Below are positions 1 through 7,840 of a stretch of 64,000 bases of DNA, piece by piece. Source of the stretch: CAUPWF01 sp964367685 (GTDB lineage: Bacteria; Bacillota; Clostridia; Lachnospirales; Lachnospiraceae); assembly GCA_964367685.1 (NCBI GenBank), contig CAYIYM010000010.1, forward strand, positions 3,191 through 67,190. The letters are read 5' to 3'. Every line of letters begins with the position of its first letter. Position 1 is the stretch's first letter. A program made the position numbers and the translations under genes. The notes under the pieces were generated by a model. That model was not told the DNA's origin. It did no database searches and saw nothing but the letters and a program-made list of their open reading frames with translations.

Positions 1-1
1 A

Positions 2-1156
2 GAAATTAACGGTCATATTGAAGAAATGTATGCGGGACACACTGTAGTTCGTGCATATAATGGGGAGGAAAATGCCCAAAAATTCTTTGATTCCGTTAAT
101 GAAAAACTGAGAGACAGTGCATTTAAGGCACAAGCAATGTCAGGATTAATGATGCCAATGATGACATTTATTGGAAATCTTGGATATGTGTGCGTGTGTA
201 TTGTTGGTGCTCTCTTGGCATTAAATGATGTAATAGGATTCGGTATCATTGTTGCCTTTATGATTTACATTCGTTTGTTTACTCAGCCACTTGGACAGAT
301 TGCACAGTCAATGCAGAACTTACAATCAGGTGCGGCTGCGGCAGAGCGTGTATTCGAATTTCTTGAGGAAGAAGAGATGAGTGATGAATCAATGAAGACA
401 AAAGAGTTGACGGATGTAAAAGGCCATGTTGAATTTAGAAATGTTCATTTTGGATATGATCCTGATAGAATTATAGTTAATAATTTTAGTGCAATAGCAG
501 AGGCCGGACAAAAAATTGCAATTGTAGGGCCAACAGGAGCAGGTAAGACAACGATTATTAACTTACTTATGAAATTCTATGATATTCAATCTGGAGATAT
601 CCTAATTGATGGGATTTCAACAAATGATGTAAAACGAGAAGAGGTACATTCGAAATTCTGTATGGTGCTACAAGATACTTGGCTATTTGAGGGAACCTTA
701 CGAGAGAACTTGATTTATGCAACACCAGAGGTTACAGAAGAACAGCTACACAAGGCGTGTAAAGCAGTTGGTTTACATCATTTCATTAAGACTTTACAAC
801 ATGGTTATGATACTGTATTAAATGACTCAATTAATTTGTCACAAGGACAGAAGCAGCAAATTACAATCGCTAGAGCCATGATTGCAGACAAGCCGATGCT
901 AATATTAGACGAAGCAACTTCATCAGTTGATACAAGAACAGAACTACAAATTCAAACAGCGATGGATCAATTAATGTCTAATAGAACATCTTTTGTAATA
1001 GCACATCGATTATCTACAATCAAAAATGCAGATATGATTCTAGTAATGAAGGATGGAGATATAATAGAAAAAGGAAATCACACTGATTTATTATTGCAAA
1101 ACGGCTTTTATGCTGAGTTATATAATTCTCAATTCGAAAATCAAGATACATTATAA
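2..1156 (+). CDS. ABC transporter, fused permease/ATP-binding protein (3' part)
   Basis: The gene is cut by the window's left edge; the open frame runs from base 2 without a start. What remains is the end of an ABC-exporter transmembrane domain (including the EMYAGHTVVRAYN coupling region and two hydrophobic helices around bases 160-300) followed by a full nucleotide-binding domain. Walker A is GPTGAGKTT (bases 527-553), the signature is LSQGQKQQ, Walker B is MLILDEATSSVD and the switch histidine lies in VIAHRLSTI. These are the features of a half-size multidrug or lipid type exporter, usually working as a heterodimer with a neighbour gene that would lie upstream. The substrate cannot be told. 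A terminator follows directly. Confidence 0.93.
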   Translation, partial: EINGHIEEMYAGHTVVRAYNGEENAQKFFDSVNEKLRDSAFKAQAMSGLMMPMMTFIGNLGYVCVCIVGALLALNDVIGFGIIVAFMIYIRLFTQPLGQIAQSMQNLQSGAAAAERVFEFLEEEEMSDESMKTKELTDVKGHVEFRNVHFGYDPDRIIVNNFSAIAEAGQKIAIVGPTGAGKTTIINLLMKFYDIQSGDILIDGISTNDVKREEVHSKFCMVLQDTWLFEGTLRENLIYATPEVTEEQLHKACKAVGLHHFIKTLQHGYDTVLNDSINLSQGQKQQITIARAMIADKPMLILDEATSSVDTRTELQIQTAMDQLMSNRTSFVIAHRLSTIKNADMILVMKDGDIIEKGNHTDLLLQNGFYAELYNSQFENQDTL

Positions 1157-1175
1157 GAGTACATCATAAACTTTC

Positions 1176-1206
1176 AAAAAAGGACCATTAATTGGTTCTT
1201 TTTTTG
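1176..1206 (+). terminator. Rho-independent terminator of the ABC exporter
   Basis: AAAAAAGGACC and GGTTCTTTTTTT flank a 7-base loop and pair over 11 positions with one G-U. The A-rich left arm and T-rich right arm make it an intrinsic terminator 20 bases after the stop codon. Confidence 0.85.
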
Positions 1207-1255
1207 ATGTTATGTGTTAATATATTAGTTATGAAAAGTTAAAGGAAGTTGGAAA

Positions 1256-2431
1256 ATGAACAGAAAATATCAAAAAACAATTTATGCTTGCTTTATTGGA
1301 TTATCAGTGCAAGCGATATTAATTAATTTTTTACCATTATTATTTATTACATTGCAATCAGAATATAACATCCCATTGTTACAAATTACCTTTTTGATTA
1401 CAGTGAATTTTATCACTCAATTATTAGTGGACGTGGGAGCAATCTTTTTTGTTGACATTATTGGATATCGAGCCACCGTTATTTTGGCACATGTTTTTTC
1501 GGCAGGAGGATTAATATTACTTATAGTTCTTCCTGAATTTTTGAATTCACCTTATACAGGATTGTTCATATCAGTTATTACTTATTCGATTGGGGCAGGA
1601 TTGTTGGAAGTAGTATTAAGTCCAATTATTGAAGCATGTCCAACAGATAATAAAGAAAAAGCGATGAGTTTGTTGCATTCATTTTATAGTTGGGGACAAG
1701 TTGGTGTTGTGTTGTTTTCTACGATATTCTTTGTAGTCTTTGGAATTGAAAATTGGAAAATTCTTGCGCTACTTTGGGCAATAATACCACTTGCCAATAT
1801 AGTATTATTTGTGAAAGCACCAATTGAATCACTAGAATCTCATGGGCCGTTGAATTTAAAAGCACTGTTTAGTCAAAAGATATTCTGGGTATTTATTATC
1901 GTAATGATTGCAGCAGGTGCCTCAGAACAATCTATTAGTCAATGGGCATCCACATTCGCGGAACAAGCACTAGGTATATCGAAGATGTGGGGAGACTTGG
2001 CTGGGCCAATGGCATTTGCCATCTGTATGGGGATAGCACGTGTGTATTATGGAAAGCATGGAGAAAAAATCCGTTTGGAGAAATTTATCATTGTAAGTGG
2101 ATTCTCTTGTGCAAGTTTATATTTATTAGTAGCATTAGTATCAAATCCAATGATTGCATTATTAGCCTGCGCATGTACAGGTTTCTCTGTTGGGATTATG
2201 TGGCCTGGAGTCTTTAGTCTAGCATCAAAAGATTTAAAAGGTGGAACAGCGATGTTTGCACTATTAGCATTAGGAGGCGATTTAGGATGCTCTGCAGGTC
2301 CCACTGTAGTAGGCGTTGTATCAAATACATTTTCAAATAATTTTCGTTTAGGGATTTTAGTTGCTACAATATTTCCTATAATCCTTGTTATAGGCGTTTA
2401 TGGAATTAGCAGAAAGTATAAGAAAAAGTAA
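1256..2431 (+). CDS. Major facilitator superfamily transporter
   Basis: A 391-residue polytopic membrane protein with about 12 hydrophobic segments in two halves, the usual MFS length and plan. The loop after the second helix (IGYRATVILAHVFSAGG) matches the place of the MFS signature, and the second half carries glycine-rich helices (GFSVGIMWPG, GGDLGCSAGP). The family moves small solutes by proton coupling or facilitated diffusion; the pattern is closest to FucP/sugar-type carriers, but I cannot assign a substrate. ATG 1256 has AAAGGAAG a short distance upstream. The LrgA gene follows after 21 bases, so co-transcription is possible. Confidence 0.85.
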   Translation: MNRKYQKTIYACFIGLSVQAILINFLPLLFITLQSEYNIPLLQITFLITVNFITQLLVDVGAIFFVDIIGYRATVILAHVFSAGGLILLIVLPEFLNSPYTGLFISVITYSIGAGLLEVVLSPIIEACPTDNKEKAMSLLHSFYSWGQVGVVLFSTIFFVVFGIENWKILALLWAIIPLANIVLFVKAPIESLESHGPLNLKALFSQKIFWVFIIVMIAAGASEQSISQWASTFAEQALGISKMWGDLAGPMAFAICMGIARVYYGKHGEKIRLEKFIIVSGFSCASLYLLVALVSNPMIALLACACTGFSVGIMWPGVFSLASKDLKGGTAMFALLALGGDLGCSAGPTVVGVVSNTFSNNFRLGILVATIFPIILVIGVYGISRKYKKK

Positions 2432-2452
2432 AATTGAAAGTGAGGATATTAC

Positions 2453-2803
2453 ATGAAATATTTAAGTCAAGCAGCTATAATAATTGTTATATGTTTTGTG
2501 GGTGAAATACTAAATGCACTAATACCCCTCACAATACCAGCGGGAGTATACGGGATGCTCATTCTCCTATTACTATTAGAATTGAAGATTGTAAAAATTG
2601 AGAAAATATCGAAAGTTGCAGAATTTCTAATCAGTATAATGGGGGTAATGTTTATTCCTGCCGGAGTTGGAATTATGAATAATTACAAAACTATGACAGA
2701 AATGTTATTAGCGATTATACTTAGTTCTACTGGAATTACGATTATTGTAATGATTGTAAGTGGAAAGGTAACACAACTTCTAATGAAAAGAGGTGAACAA
2801 TAA
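2453..2803 (+). CDS. CidA/LrgA family holin-like protein
   Basis: A 116-residue protein with four hydrophobic segments and the family pattern GEILNALIPLTIPAGVYGMLILLLLL near the N-terminus (residues about 17-42) and IPAGVGIMNNY around residue 72. LrgA/CidA proteins are small membrane proteins thought to act with LrgB as holin/antiholin-like or metabolite transport modules. The stop overlaps the start of the LrgB gene in TAATG, which indicates translational coupling. In clostridia such pairs may serve overflow metabolite export rather than lysis; the sequence here does not decide. Confidence 0.85.
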   Translation: MKYLSQAAIIIVICFVGEILNALIPLTIPAGVYGMLILLLLLELKIVKIEKISKVAEFLISIMGVMFIPAGVGIMNNYKTMTEMLLAIILSSTGITIIVMIVSGKVTQLLMKRGEQ

Positions 2804-3483
2804 TGGAATTATTGTCAACTTCGATTTATTTTGGTTCAGCATTAACGATTGCTGTATATTTTTTAGGGTTATTTATCAAGAAAAAAACTAAATTAGAAAT
2901 ATGTAATCCCATTTTAATTGGAATTATTGTAATTATTTTAATATTACATATATGTAATATTGATTATGGCTTATATTACGAAACATCGAAGTATATTACG
3001 TATTTTTTAACACCAACTACAGTGTGCTTGGCAATTCCATTATATAAGCAAATAGAGGTGTTGAAAAAAAATAAAATTGCAATTATAGCAGGTAGTTTAG
3101 CAGGTGTTTTTGCGAGTTGTATCTCAACACTAGGAGTGGCCTATTTACTTTCCTTATCAAATGAAGAATATTATACCTTATTACCAAAATCAATTACGAC
3201 AGCAATTGGATTACCGCTAAGTATAGAATTAGGCGGAATTGCAGATATTACAGTTGCCTTAATCATATTGACAGGGATCTTCGGTAACTTATCAGCAGTT
3301 TATATATTGAAGTTGTGTCGTATAACAGACCCTGTTGCAAAGGGAGTTGCAATTGGGACGTCAAGTCATGCAATGGGAACGGTACGGGCAATTGAAATTG
3401 GTGAAGTAGAGGGAGCTATGAGTAGTCTAGCGATTGCGGTAAGCGGTGTGTTAACTGTAATTGTGGTCCAGCTTTTTCTGTAA
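2803..3483 (+). CDS. LrgB family protein
   Basis: A 226-residue multi-pass membrane protein of normal LrgB length. Family landmarks are the PKSITTAIGLPLS segment (residues about 128-140) and the C-terminal GTSSHAMGTVRAIEIGE block (about 185-202). It starts at ATG 2803, overlapping the LrgA stop by one base, so the two form one unit. LrgB partners LrgA in controlling murein hydrolase activity in staphylococci; pyruvate or other metabolite transport has also been proposed for the family. No two-component regulator (LytSR) is adjacent here. Confidence 0.9.
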   Translation: MELLSTSIYFGSALTIAVYFLGLFIKKKTKLEICNPILIGIIVIILILHICNIDYGLYYETSKYITYFLTPTTVCLAIPLYKQIEVLKKNKIAIIAGSLAGVFASCISTLGVAYLLSLSNEEYYTLLPKSITTAIGLPLSIELGGIADITVALIILTGIFGNLSAVYILKLCRITDPVAKGVAIGTSSHAMGTVRAIEIGEVEGAMSSLAIAVSGVLTVIVVQLFL

Positions 3484-3554
3484 ATTTCAAAGAGAAAAAG
3501 TGATTGGGTTTACCTAAATTCATCATTATAGGACATGAATTGAACATAATTAAA

Positions 3555-3563
3555 TGTTATAAT
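3555..3563 (+). promoter_or_regulatory. Extended -10 promoter for the DUF5685 cluster
   Basis: TGTTATAAT is a perfect -10 hexamer preceded by the TGn extension, 35 bases before the start codon at 3598. No good -35 hexamer lies at 16-18 bases, which is usual for extended -10 promoters. Confidence 0.55.
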
Positions 3564-3597
3564 TAATTCTTATTATATAAAAGGCAAGGTGAGGATT

Positions 3598-4464
3598 ATG
3601 TTTGGTTATGTAACGGTACATAAACCAGAATTAAAAATGAAAGATTTTACAAAATACAAAGGGTATTACTGTGGATTATGTCGTACGTTAAGAGAAAAAT
3701 ATGGTGTGACAGGTCAGATGACATTGACTTATGATATGACATTTGCAATTATACTTTTAACATCATTATATGAAAGCCAAATAAAGGTTAGCAATAGAAG
3801 ATGTATGGCTCATCCGATGAAGAAACAGTTAATGCTGCAAAATGAAATAACAGAATATGCGGCAGCCATGAATGTTATTTTAGCCTATTATCATATGAAA
3901 GATAATTGGGAAGACGAGAAGAGTCTTAGCGGACTGGCATCTGCGACGCTTTTGCATCCCAAAATACGGGACATTGAGCTACAATATCCACGACAATGCC
4001 AAGCGATTCGTAAATCCTTAGATGATTTAGGAAAATTAGAAAAAGATAATTCTGATGATTTAGATGCAGTGGCAGGATGCTTTGGAATGTTAATGAGTGA
4101 ATTATTTATTTACAGAGAAGATGAATGGCAAGAAAATTTGAGGAAAATCGGATTTTATATGGGTAAATTTATTTATCTGATGGATGCCTTTGATGACGTA
4201 GAAAAAGATTTGAAAGAAGATAATTATAATCCTCTTAAAGAGCAATTTCAAAACGAGCAATTTGATGAGAAGGAATTTCAAGAAACCTGTGGTGATTATT
4301 TGGTTATGATGATGTCTGAGTGTAGCAATGAGTTTGAAAAGCTACCATGTATTGTAGATGTTGATATCTTAAGAAATATTCTATATGATGGAGTATGGAC
4401 AAGGTATAATAATAAAATTAATAAAGAAAAAAATATAGATGCAATGAATTTAAAGGAGAAATAA
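3598..4464 (+). CDS. DUF5685 family protein (possible isoprenoid-synthase-like fold)
   Basis: A 288-residue soluble, mostly helical protein that begins MFGYVTVHKPELK, which I recognise as DUF5685; the family has no assigned function. ATG 3598 is preferred to GTG 3589 because the latter lies inside the ribosome binding site AAGGTGAGG (3586-3594). Visible features are a CxxC pair (C25, C28), further cysteines at 69 and 161, an acidic DNWED (D102-D106), and GKFIYLMDAFDDVEKD (to D204) followed by YNP. The DxxxD and DAFDDVEKD motifs, about 95 residues apart, resemble the two Asp-rich motifs of squalene/phytoene synthases. That is inference from pattern. The stop is one base before the J-domain gene, so they are surely co-expressed. 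Confidence 0.8.
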   Translation: MFGYVTVHKPELKMKDFTKYKGYYCGLCRTLREKYGVTGQMTLTYDMTFAIILLTSLYESQIKVSNRRCMAHPMKKQLMLQNEITEYAAAMNVILAYYHMKDNWEDEKSLSGLASATLLHPKIRDIELQYPRQCQAIRKSLDDLGKLEKDNSDDLDAVAGCFGMLMSELFIYREDEWQENLRKIGFYMGKFIYLMDAFDDVEKDLKEDNYNPLKEQFQNEQFDEKEFQETCGDYLVMMMSECSNEFEKLPCIVDVDILRNILYDGVWTRYNNKINKEKNIDAMNLKEK

Positions 4465-4465
4465 G

Positions 4466-5092
4466 ATGGGAAGAAATCCATATGAAGTACTAGGTTTGAA
4501 ACAGGGTGCTTCGGCAGATGAGGTTAAAAAGGCATATAGAGAATTGAGTAGAAAATATCATCCAGATACAAATGTCAATAATCCATTGGCTGATTTAGCA
4601 GAAGAGAAATTTAAAGAAGTAAGTGAAGCTTATGAGTCTATTATGAATGGAGATGGTAAATCCGCAGCTAATAATACAACAAATGGTTATGGCGGTTATC
4701 AAAGTAATGATCCGCAATTAGCAGTTGCCTACAATTATATCAACAGTGGTAGATATCGCGAAGCAATTCAAATATTAGATGGAATGTCAAATAGAACTTC
4801 ACAGTGGTATTATGCCAGTGCAGTTGCCAATGCATCTATAGGAAATAACATAGTAGCGAAGGAACATGCAGCTCAGGCTGTAAATATGGAACCACAGAAT
4901 CCACAATACAGAGACTTACTTAATAAGCTAGATTGGAATAGAAATCGATATCAAAATAGCAGCTATGGAACTGGATATGGATATCAAGGAAGAAATAATA
5001 GCTCTTGTGGAACAGGGAATTTATGTTGTGATTTATGGATTGTTGATTCCCTATGTGAATGTATGGGAGGAGATATCTGCGCATGCATGTAA
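4466..5092 (+). CDS. J-domain protein with TPR-like middle and cysteine-rich tail
   Basis: 208 residues. Residues 1-60 are a J domain with the HPD tripeptide at 32-34, which stimulates DnaK-type ATPases. A glycine/asparagine linker follows, then a TPR-like helical region (about 85-155: LAVAYNYINSGRYREAIQILD, a 21-residue stretch abridged here to its start LAVAYNYINSGRY). The last 30 residues hold seven cysteines (181, 187, 188, 197, 199, 205, 207) in CC, CxC and CxC patterns. There is no DnaJ zinc-finger domain, so this is not the general DnaJ. It starts one base after the DUF5685 stop and overlaps the next gene, suggesting it recruits DnaK to a specific client, perhaps DUF5685 or the membrane protein. 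Confidence 0.85.
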   Translation: MGRNPYEVLGLKQGASADEVKKAYRELSRKYHPDTNVNNPLADLAEEKFKEVSEAYESIMNGDGKSAANNTTNGYGGYQSNDPQLAVAYNYINSGRYREAIQILDGMSNRTSQWYYASAVANASIGNNIVAKEHAAQAVNMEPQNPQYRDLLNKLDWNRNRYQNSSYGTGYGYQGRNNSSCGTGNLCCDLWIVDSLCECMGGDICACM

Positions 5093-5604
5093 AAACAAAA
5101 AAAATAGTAGTTACGGGAATGATAATTGCAATCTCTATTATTAGTATGATATTGGGAACAGTTATTGAAATGAACACGCTATTCTTTTTGGCATTTGCTG
5201 CTTTTTTAATTGGAATTGTAATACGAGAATATGGCTGTAGAATGGGTGCTTCAGCATTCGTAGCAGCAGTAATGTTAGGGGGAATATTAGTTCCCAACAA
5301 ACTCTATGTGTTTACATATGCGGCTTTTGCAATGTATATACTTGTTGTAGAGATTGGATATCGAAAATTAGCAAATGTAAAGTCAGAACGAAAAGCAACT
5401 ATTTTCTTTTGGCTATTAAAGTATATGATATTTAATCTAATTTTTATTCCGGTACTATTACTATTTCCAGAGTTGTTAATTGGTAGGACACTTGAATTTC
5501 CCTATCATTTATTCCTAATAGCAGGTGGACAAATAATTCTTCCGATTTTCGATAAATCATATGAATATTTTATAAAGAAGTTTAAATGGACTAAGTATAT
5601 ATAG
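5083..5604 (+). CDS. Small integral membrane protein, third gene of the DUF5685 cluster
   Basis: 173 residues with about five hydrophobic segments (roughly residues 7-25, 30-46, 52-68, 72-88, 108-130, with another short one near 140-152) and basic cytoplasmic loops. I do not recognise the family. ATG 5083 is chosen over ATG 5059 because GGGAGGAG (5065-5072) sits at proper distance before 5083 and inside the longer version. The start overlaps the end of the J-domain gene (stop 5090-5092), so translation of the two is coupled. Position makes it a likely partner of DUF5685 and the J-domain protein at the membrane. Confidence 0.7.
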   Translation: MHVKTKKIVVTGMIIAISIISMILGTVIEMNTLFFLAFAAFLIGIVIREYGCRMGASAFVAAVMLGGILVPNKLYVFTYAAFAMYILVVEIGYRKLANVKSERKATIFFWLLKYMIFNLIFIPVLLLFPELLIGRTLEFPYHLFLIAGGQIILPIFDKSYEYFIKKFKWTKYI

Positions 5605-5648
5605 CAATAGCCTATTGTGAATTAAAGTGTATTTCAAAGGAGGTTTCA

Positions 5649-6410
5649 ATGATAAAAGTAATTGTTACAGCTGCAAGAGGGGCGCAAGATAGACTTATTA
5701 TCCAGGAAATATTGAGTAATACAAAATATAACAGGAAAATGAAACTTGTAGGAGCAACAGCACCAAAGGGAAGTACCTATGTAGGAGAGGATGTTGCACT
5801 TGTAGCAGGCTATCATACGCCGTGTGGAGCATTTGTCCATTCTAATATTGAAGAAATCATTGAGTTATGCGATATTGTAATTGATTTTTCTACGAGGGAA
5901 CATTCAATGGAAGTGTTAGATGTTTGTATCAAATATCAGAAGCCATTGATTATTGGAACTACCTCATTTGATGATAATGAAGTGAGTCAAATTATTGCAG
6001 GAGCAAAAAAAATACCACTATTGAAAGCGGCAAATACTTCTCGTATGGTAAATGTAATGATGAGTACATTAGAACAATTAGCATTAGATTTGAAGGATTC
6101 ATGTAAGATTGAAATTATAGATATGCATGATGAGAACAAAAAAGATGCTCCAAGTGGTACAGCGAAAGAAATGGCGAAGGCAGTATGTGAATCCTCTGGC
6201 AAACAAAAAGAAGAAGTGAACCATCATTCTGTGCGATTAGGTGATATCTCAAGTACGCATAAAGTTATTTTTGGCGGATTTGGTGAACGAATTGAGATAT
6301 CCCATGAGGCTTACAGTTTTCGATGTTTTGCGGCAGGTGCATGTGATGCAATCCTATTTTTAATTGATAAACAACCAAGGTTATATGAAATAGGAGAAGT
6401 GTTCAAATAA
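5649..6410 (+). CDS. dapB: Divergent 4-hydroxy-tetrahydrodipicolinate reductase (DapB family)
   Basis: 253 residues, close to the usual DapB length. The catalytic stretch MHDENKKDAPSGTA (H160, K164, DAPSGT 166-171), IIGTTSFDD (101-109), AANTSRMVNVM and the end GERIEISHEAYSFRCFAAGA all match DapB, which reduces dihydrodipicolinate-type intermediates in lysine and cell-wall diaminopimelate synthesis. The N-terminal dinucleotide-binding loop is atypical: where DapB has a glycine-rich GxxGxxG segment this protein reads TAARGAQDR. The usual second histidine of the HH pair is D161. ATG 5649 follows AAAGGAGG. It stands alone, without dapA. It may be the working enzyme or a paralog with changed cofactor use. 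Confidence 0.75.
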   Translation: MIKVIVTAARGAQDRLIIQEILSNTKYNRKMKLVGATAPKGSTYVGEDVALVAGYHTPCGAFVHSNIEEIIELCDIVIDFSTREHSMEVLDVCIKYQKPLIIGTTSFDDNEVSQIIAGAKKIPLLKAANTSRMVNVMMSTLEQLALDLKDSCKIEIIDMHDENKKDAPSGTAKEMAKAVCESSGKQKEEVNHHSVRLGDISSTHKVIFGGFGERIEISHEAYSFRCFAAGACDAILFLIDKQPRLYEIGEVFK

Positions 6411-6523
6411 TGTTATTAATATAAACTATTTTAGTATATAGTGATAAAAGAAATTCCCTATACATACAAGGTTGATTTAGTGGAAAAAGGATTATAAAAT
6501 TCCCTATATTCATACTTTTCTAT

Positions 6524-6552
6524 TTACTTGTACTTATCTATGTGATTATAAT
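6524..6552 (+). promoter_or_regulatory. Promoter candidate for the TSUP gene
   Basis: TTACTT, 17 bases, then a perfect TATAAT (6547-6552), 35 bases before ATG 6587. The -35 hexamer is weak. Confidence 0.45.
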
Positions 6553-6586
6553 CAGCAGAGTAAATGAATAGGAAAGTTGGTAGTAA

Positions 6587-7309
6587 ATGGAAATAACAAT
6601 TGTAATAATAGCAACAGTGATTTCGTGTTTTATAAAAGGAGCATGTGGATTTGCAAACACATTAGTATTTAATGCTATTGCTGGATTTGCAATAAATAAT
6701 GTGATTATTTCACCTGTAGACGTAATAATGAATTTTCCATCAAATAGTGTTCTAGCTTTTGGAAACAGGAAGAAAATTCAATGGAAAACGGCTATATTTT
6801 TGTCAATACTTGTGGTTATAGGTGCAATACCAGGAGCTTTCTTTTTGAAAAATCTTGATGCAAGTTTGTTGAAAATTATATTTGGAGTCATAGTAATTCT
6901 AATTGGATTTGAAATGTGGATTAGTGCTAGTAAATCGAATCAAAAGAATCCCAACATTATAATAGGATTTATTTGGGGATTAGCATCAGGTGTTATGTGC
7001 GGTATGTTCGGTGTAGGGGCATTATTAGGAGCTTACGTAAGCAAAACAACATCTAATATAGAAGAATTCAAGGGGACTTTGAGTATTGTATTCTTAGTAG
7101 ATGGAATATTTAGAATCGTACTATATTCAGTTACAGGAATTTTAAATTTAGAAGTTCTGAAATTATATTTTACACTGTTACCTTTTGCGTTGACATTCTT
7201 GTTTATAGGTATAAAATGTGCAAAAAAAGTTGATGAGAGTATCTTGAAGAAGATAGTTATTATCCTACTTATAATGTCAGGAGCCTCTATGATTGTTACT
7301 AATTTGTAA
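6587..7309 (+). CDS. TSUP/TauE-SafE family sulfite exporter-like permease
   Basis: 240 residues with about eight hydrophobic segments and the internal two-fold repeat of the TSUP family: an N-terminal half beginning with FIKGACGFANTLV and a C-terminal half with GFIWGLASGVMCGMFGVGA (residues about 127-145). TSUP permeases move organic sulfonates, sulfite or other sulfur anions. No sulfur-metabolism gene is adjacent, so the substrate is open. GGAAAG is the best ribosome binding site before ATG 6587. The gene appears monocistronic. Confidence 0.85.
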   Translation: MEITIVIIATVISCFIKGACGFANTLVFNAIAGFAINNVIISPVDVIMNFPSNSVLAFGNRKKIQWKTAIFLSILVVIGAIPGAFFLKNLDASLLKIIFGVIVILIGFEMWISASKSNQKNPNIIIGFIWGLASGVMCGMFGVGALLGAYVSKTTSNIEEFKGTLSIVFLVDGIFRIVLYSVTGILNLEVLKLYFTLLPFALTFLFIGIKCAKKVDESILKKIVIILLIMSGASMIVTNL

Positions 7310-7455
7310 GAATAAATAGAAAAGAAGGAATAGTAAAATATATAACAAGAATATTTAAAGAGTTACATCGTAGCATATGGCAGTAACAAATTAGAACGGT
7401 TGATGATTAGGGTGAGTTAGGTGAGAAAAGGTAGGAGTTATAAGGGTTTGCAAGG

Positions 7456-7497
7456 ATATTCTCTGCTGTGTGGTAAACATGGTGGGGAATATTTTTT
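7456..7497 (+). terminator. Terminator-like hairpin
   Basis: ATATTCTCT (7456-7464) pairs with GGGGAATAT (7484-7492) with two G-U pairs and is followed by a run of T. It lies about 150 bases after the TSUP stop, so it ends either that transcript or an unannotated RNA. Confidence 0.55.
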
Positions 7498-7696
7498 GTA
7501 GTCTAGTAAGTCAATATTGATATTGTGTCGCTGTGGAGACATAATGAAATAAAGTGAGATGCAAACTATGAAAATGATCTTATATCATAGCAAGGAAGAA
7601 AATGCAGATTAGAAACATTCAAAAAATGAATAATTCAAAAGGAAAACTTGCACAAACAAACCTTATTTATGGAGTTTTAGATGTGTATTATGATAA

Positions 7697-7730
7697 AAAT
7701 TGCAATTAACAAATATTAATATTGCAATTT
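7697..7730. repeat. Inverted repeat overlapping the pyc promoter -35
   Basis: AAATTGCAAT (7697-7706) and ATTGCAATTT (7721-7730) are perfect inverse complements with a 14-base spacer. The right arm contains the -35 hexamer, so a bound protein would block RNA polymerase. Confidence 0.6.
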
Positions 7731-7750
7731 GATGATTTGTAATATATAAT
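7722..7750 (+). promoter_or_regulatory. Promoter of pyruvate carboxylase
   Basis: TTGCAA, 17 bases, TATAAT, giving a transcript with a leader of roughly 85 bases before ATG 7841. Confidence 0.7.
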
Positions 7751-7840
7751 TTATCTCAGTTGAGTAAAATGATTGTAGATGATAATCACATTAATTATAG
7801 GGATTTTATTTGCTGAATTTCAGAGGAGAGGTTGATTAAG

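Larger units (their letters stand above)
7310..7840. other. Gene-free stretch between the TSUP gene and pyruvate carboxylase
   Basis: No credible coding frame on either strand. It contains one terminator-like hairpin (7456-7497), an inverted repeat (7697-7730) and a good promoter (7722-7750). The G-rich part 7400-7450 could belong to an untranslated RNA, but I see no known RNA family. Confidence 0.6.
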
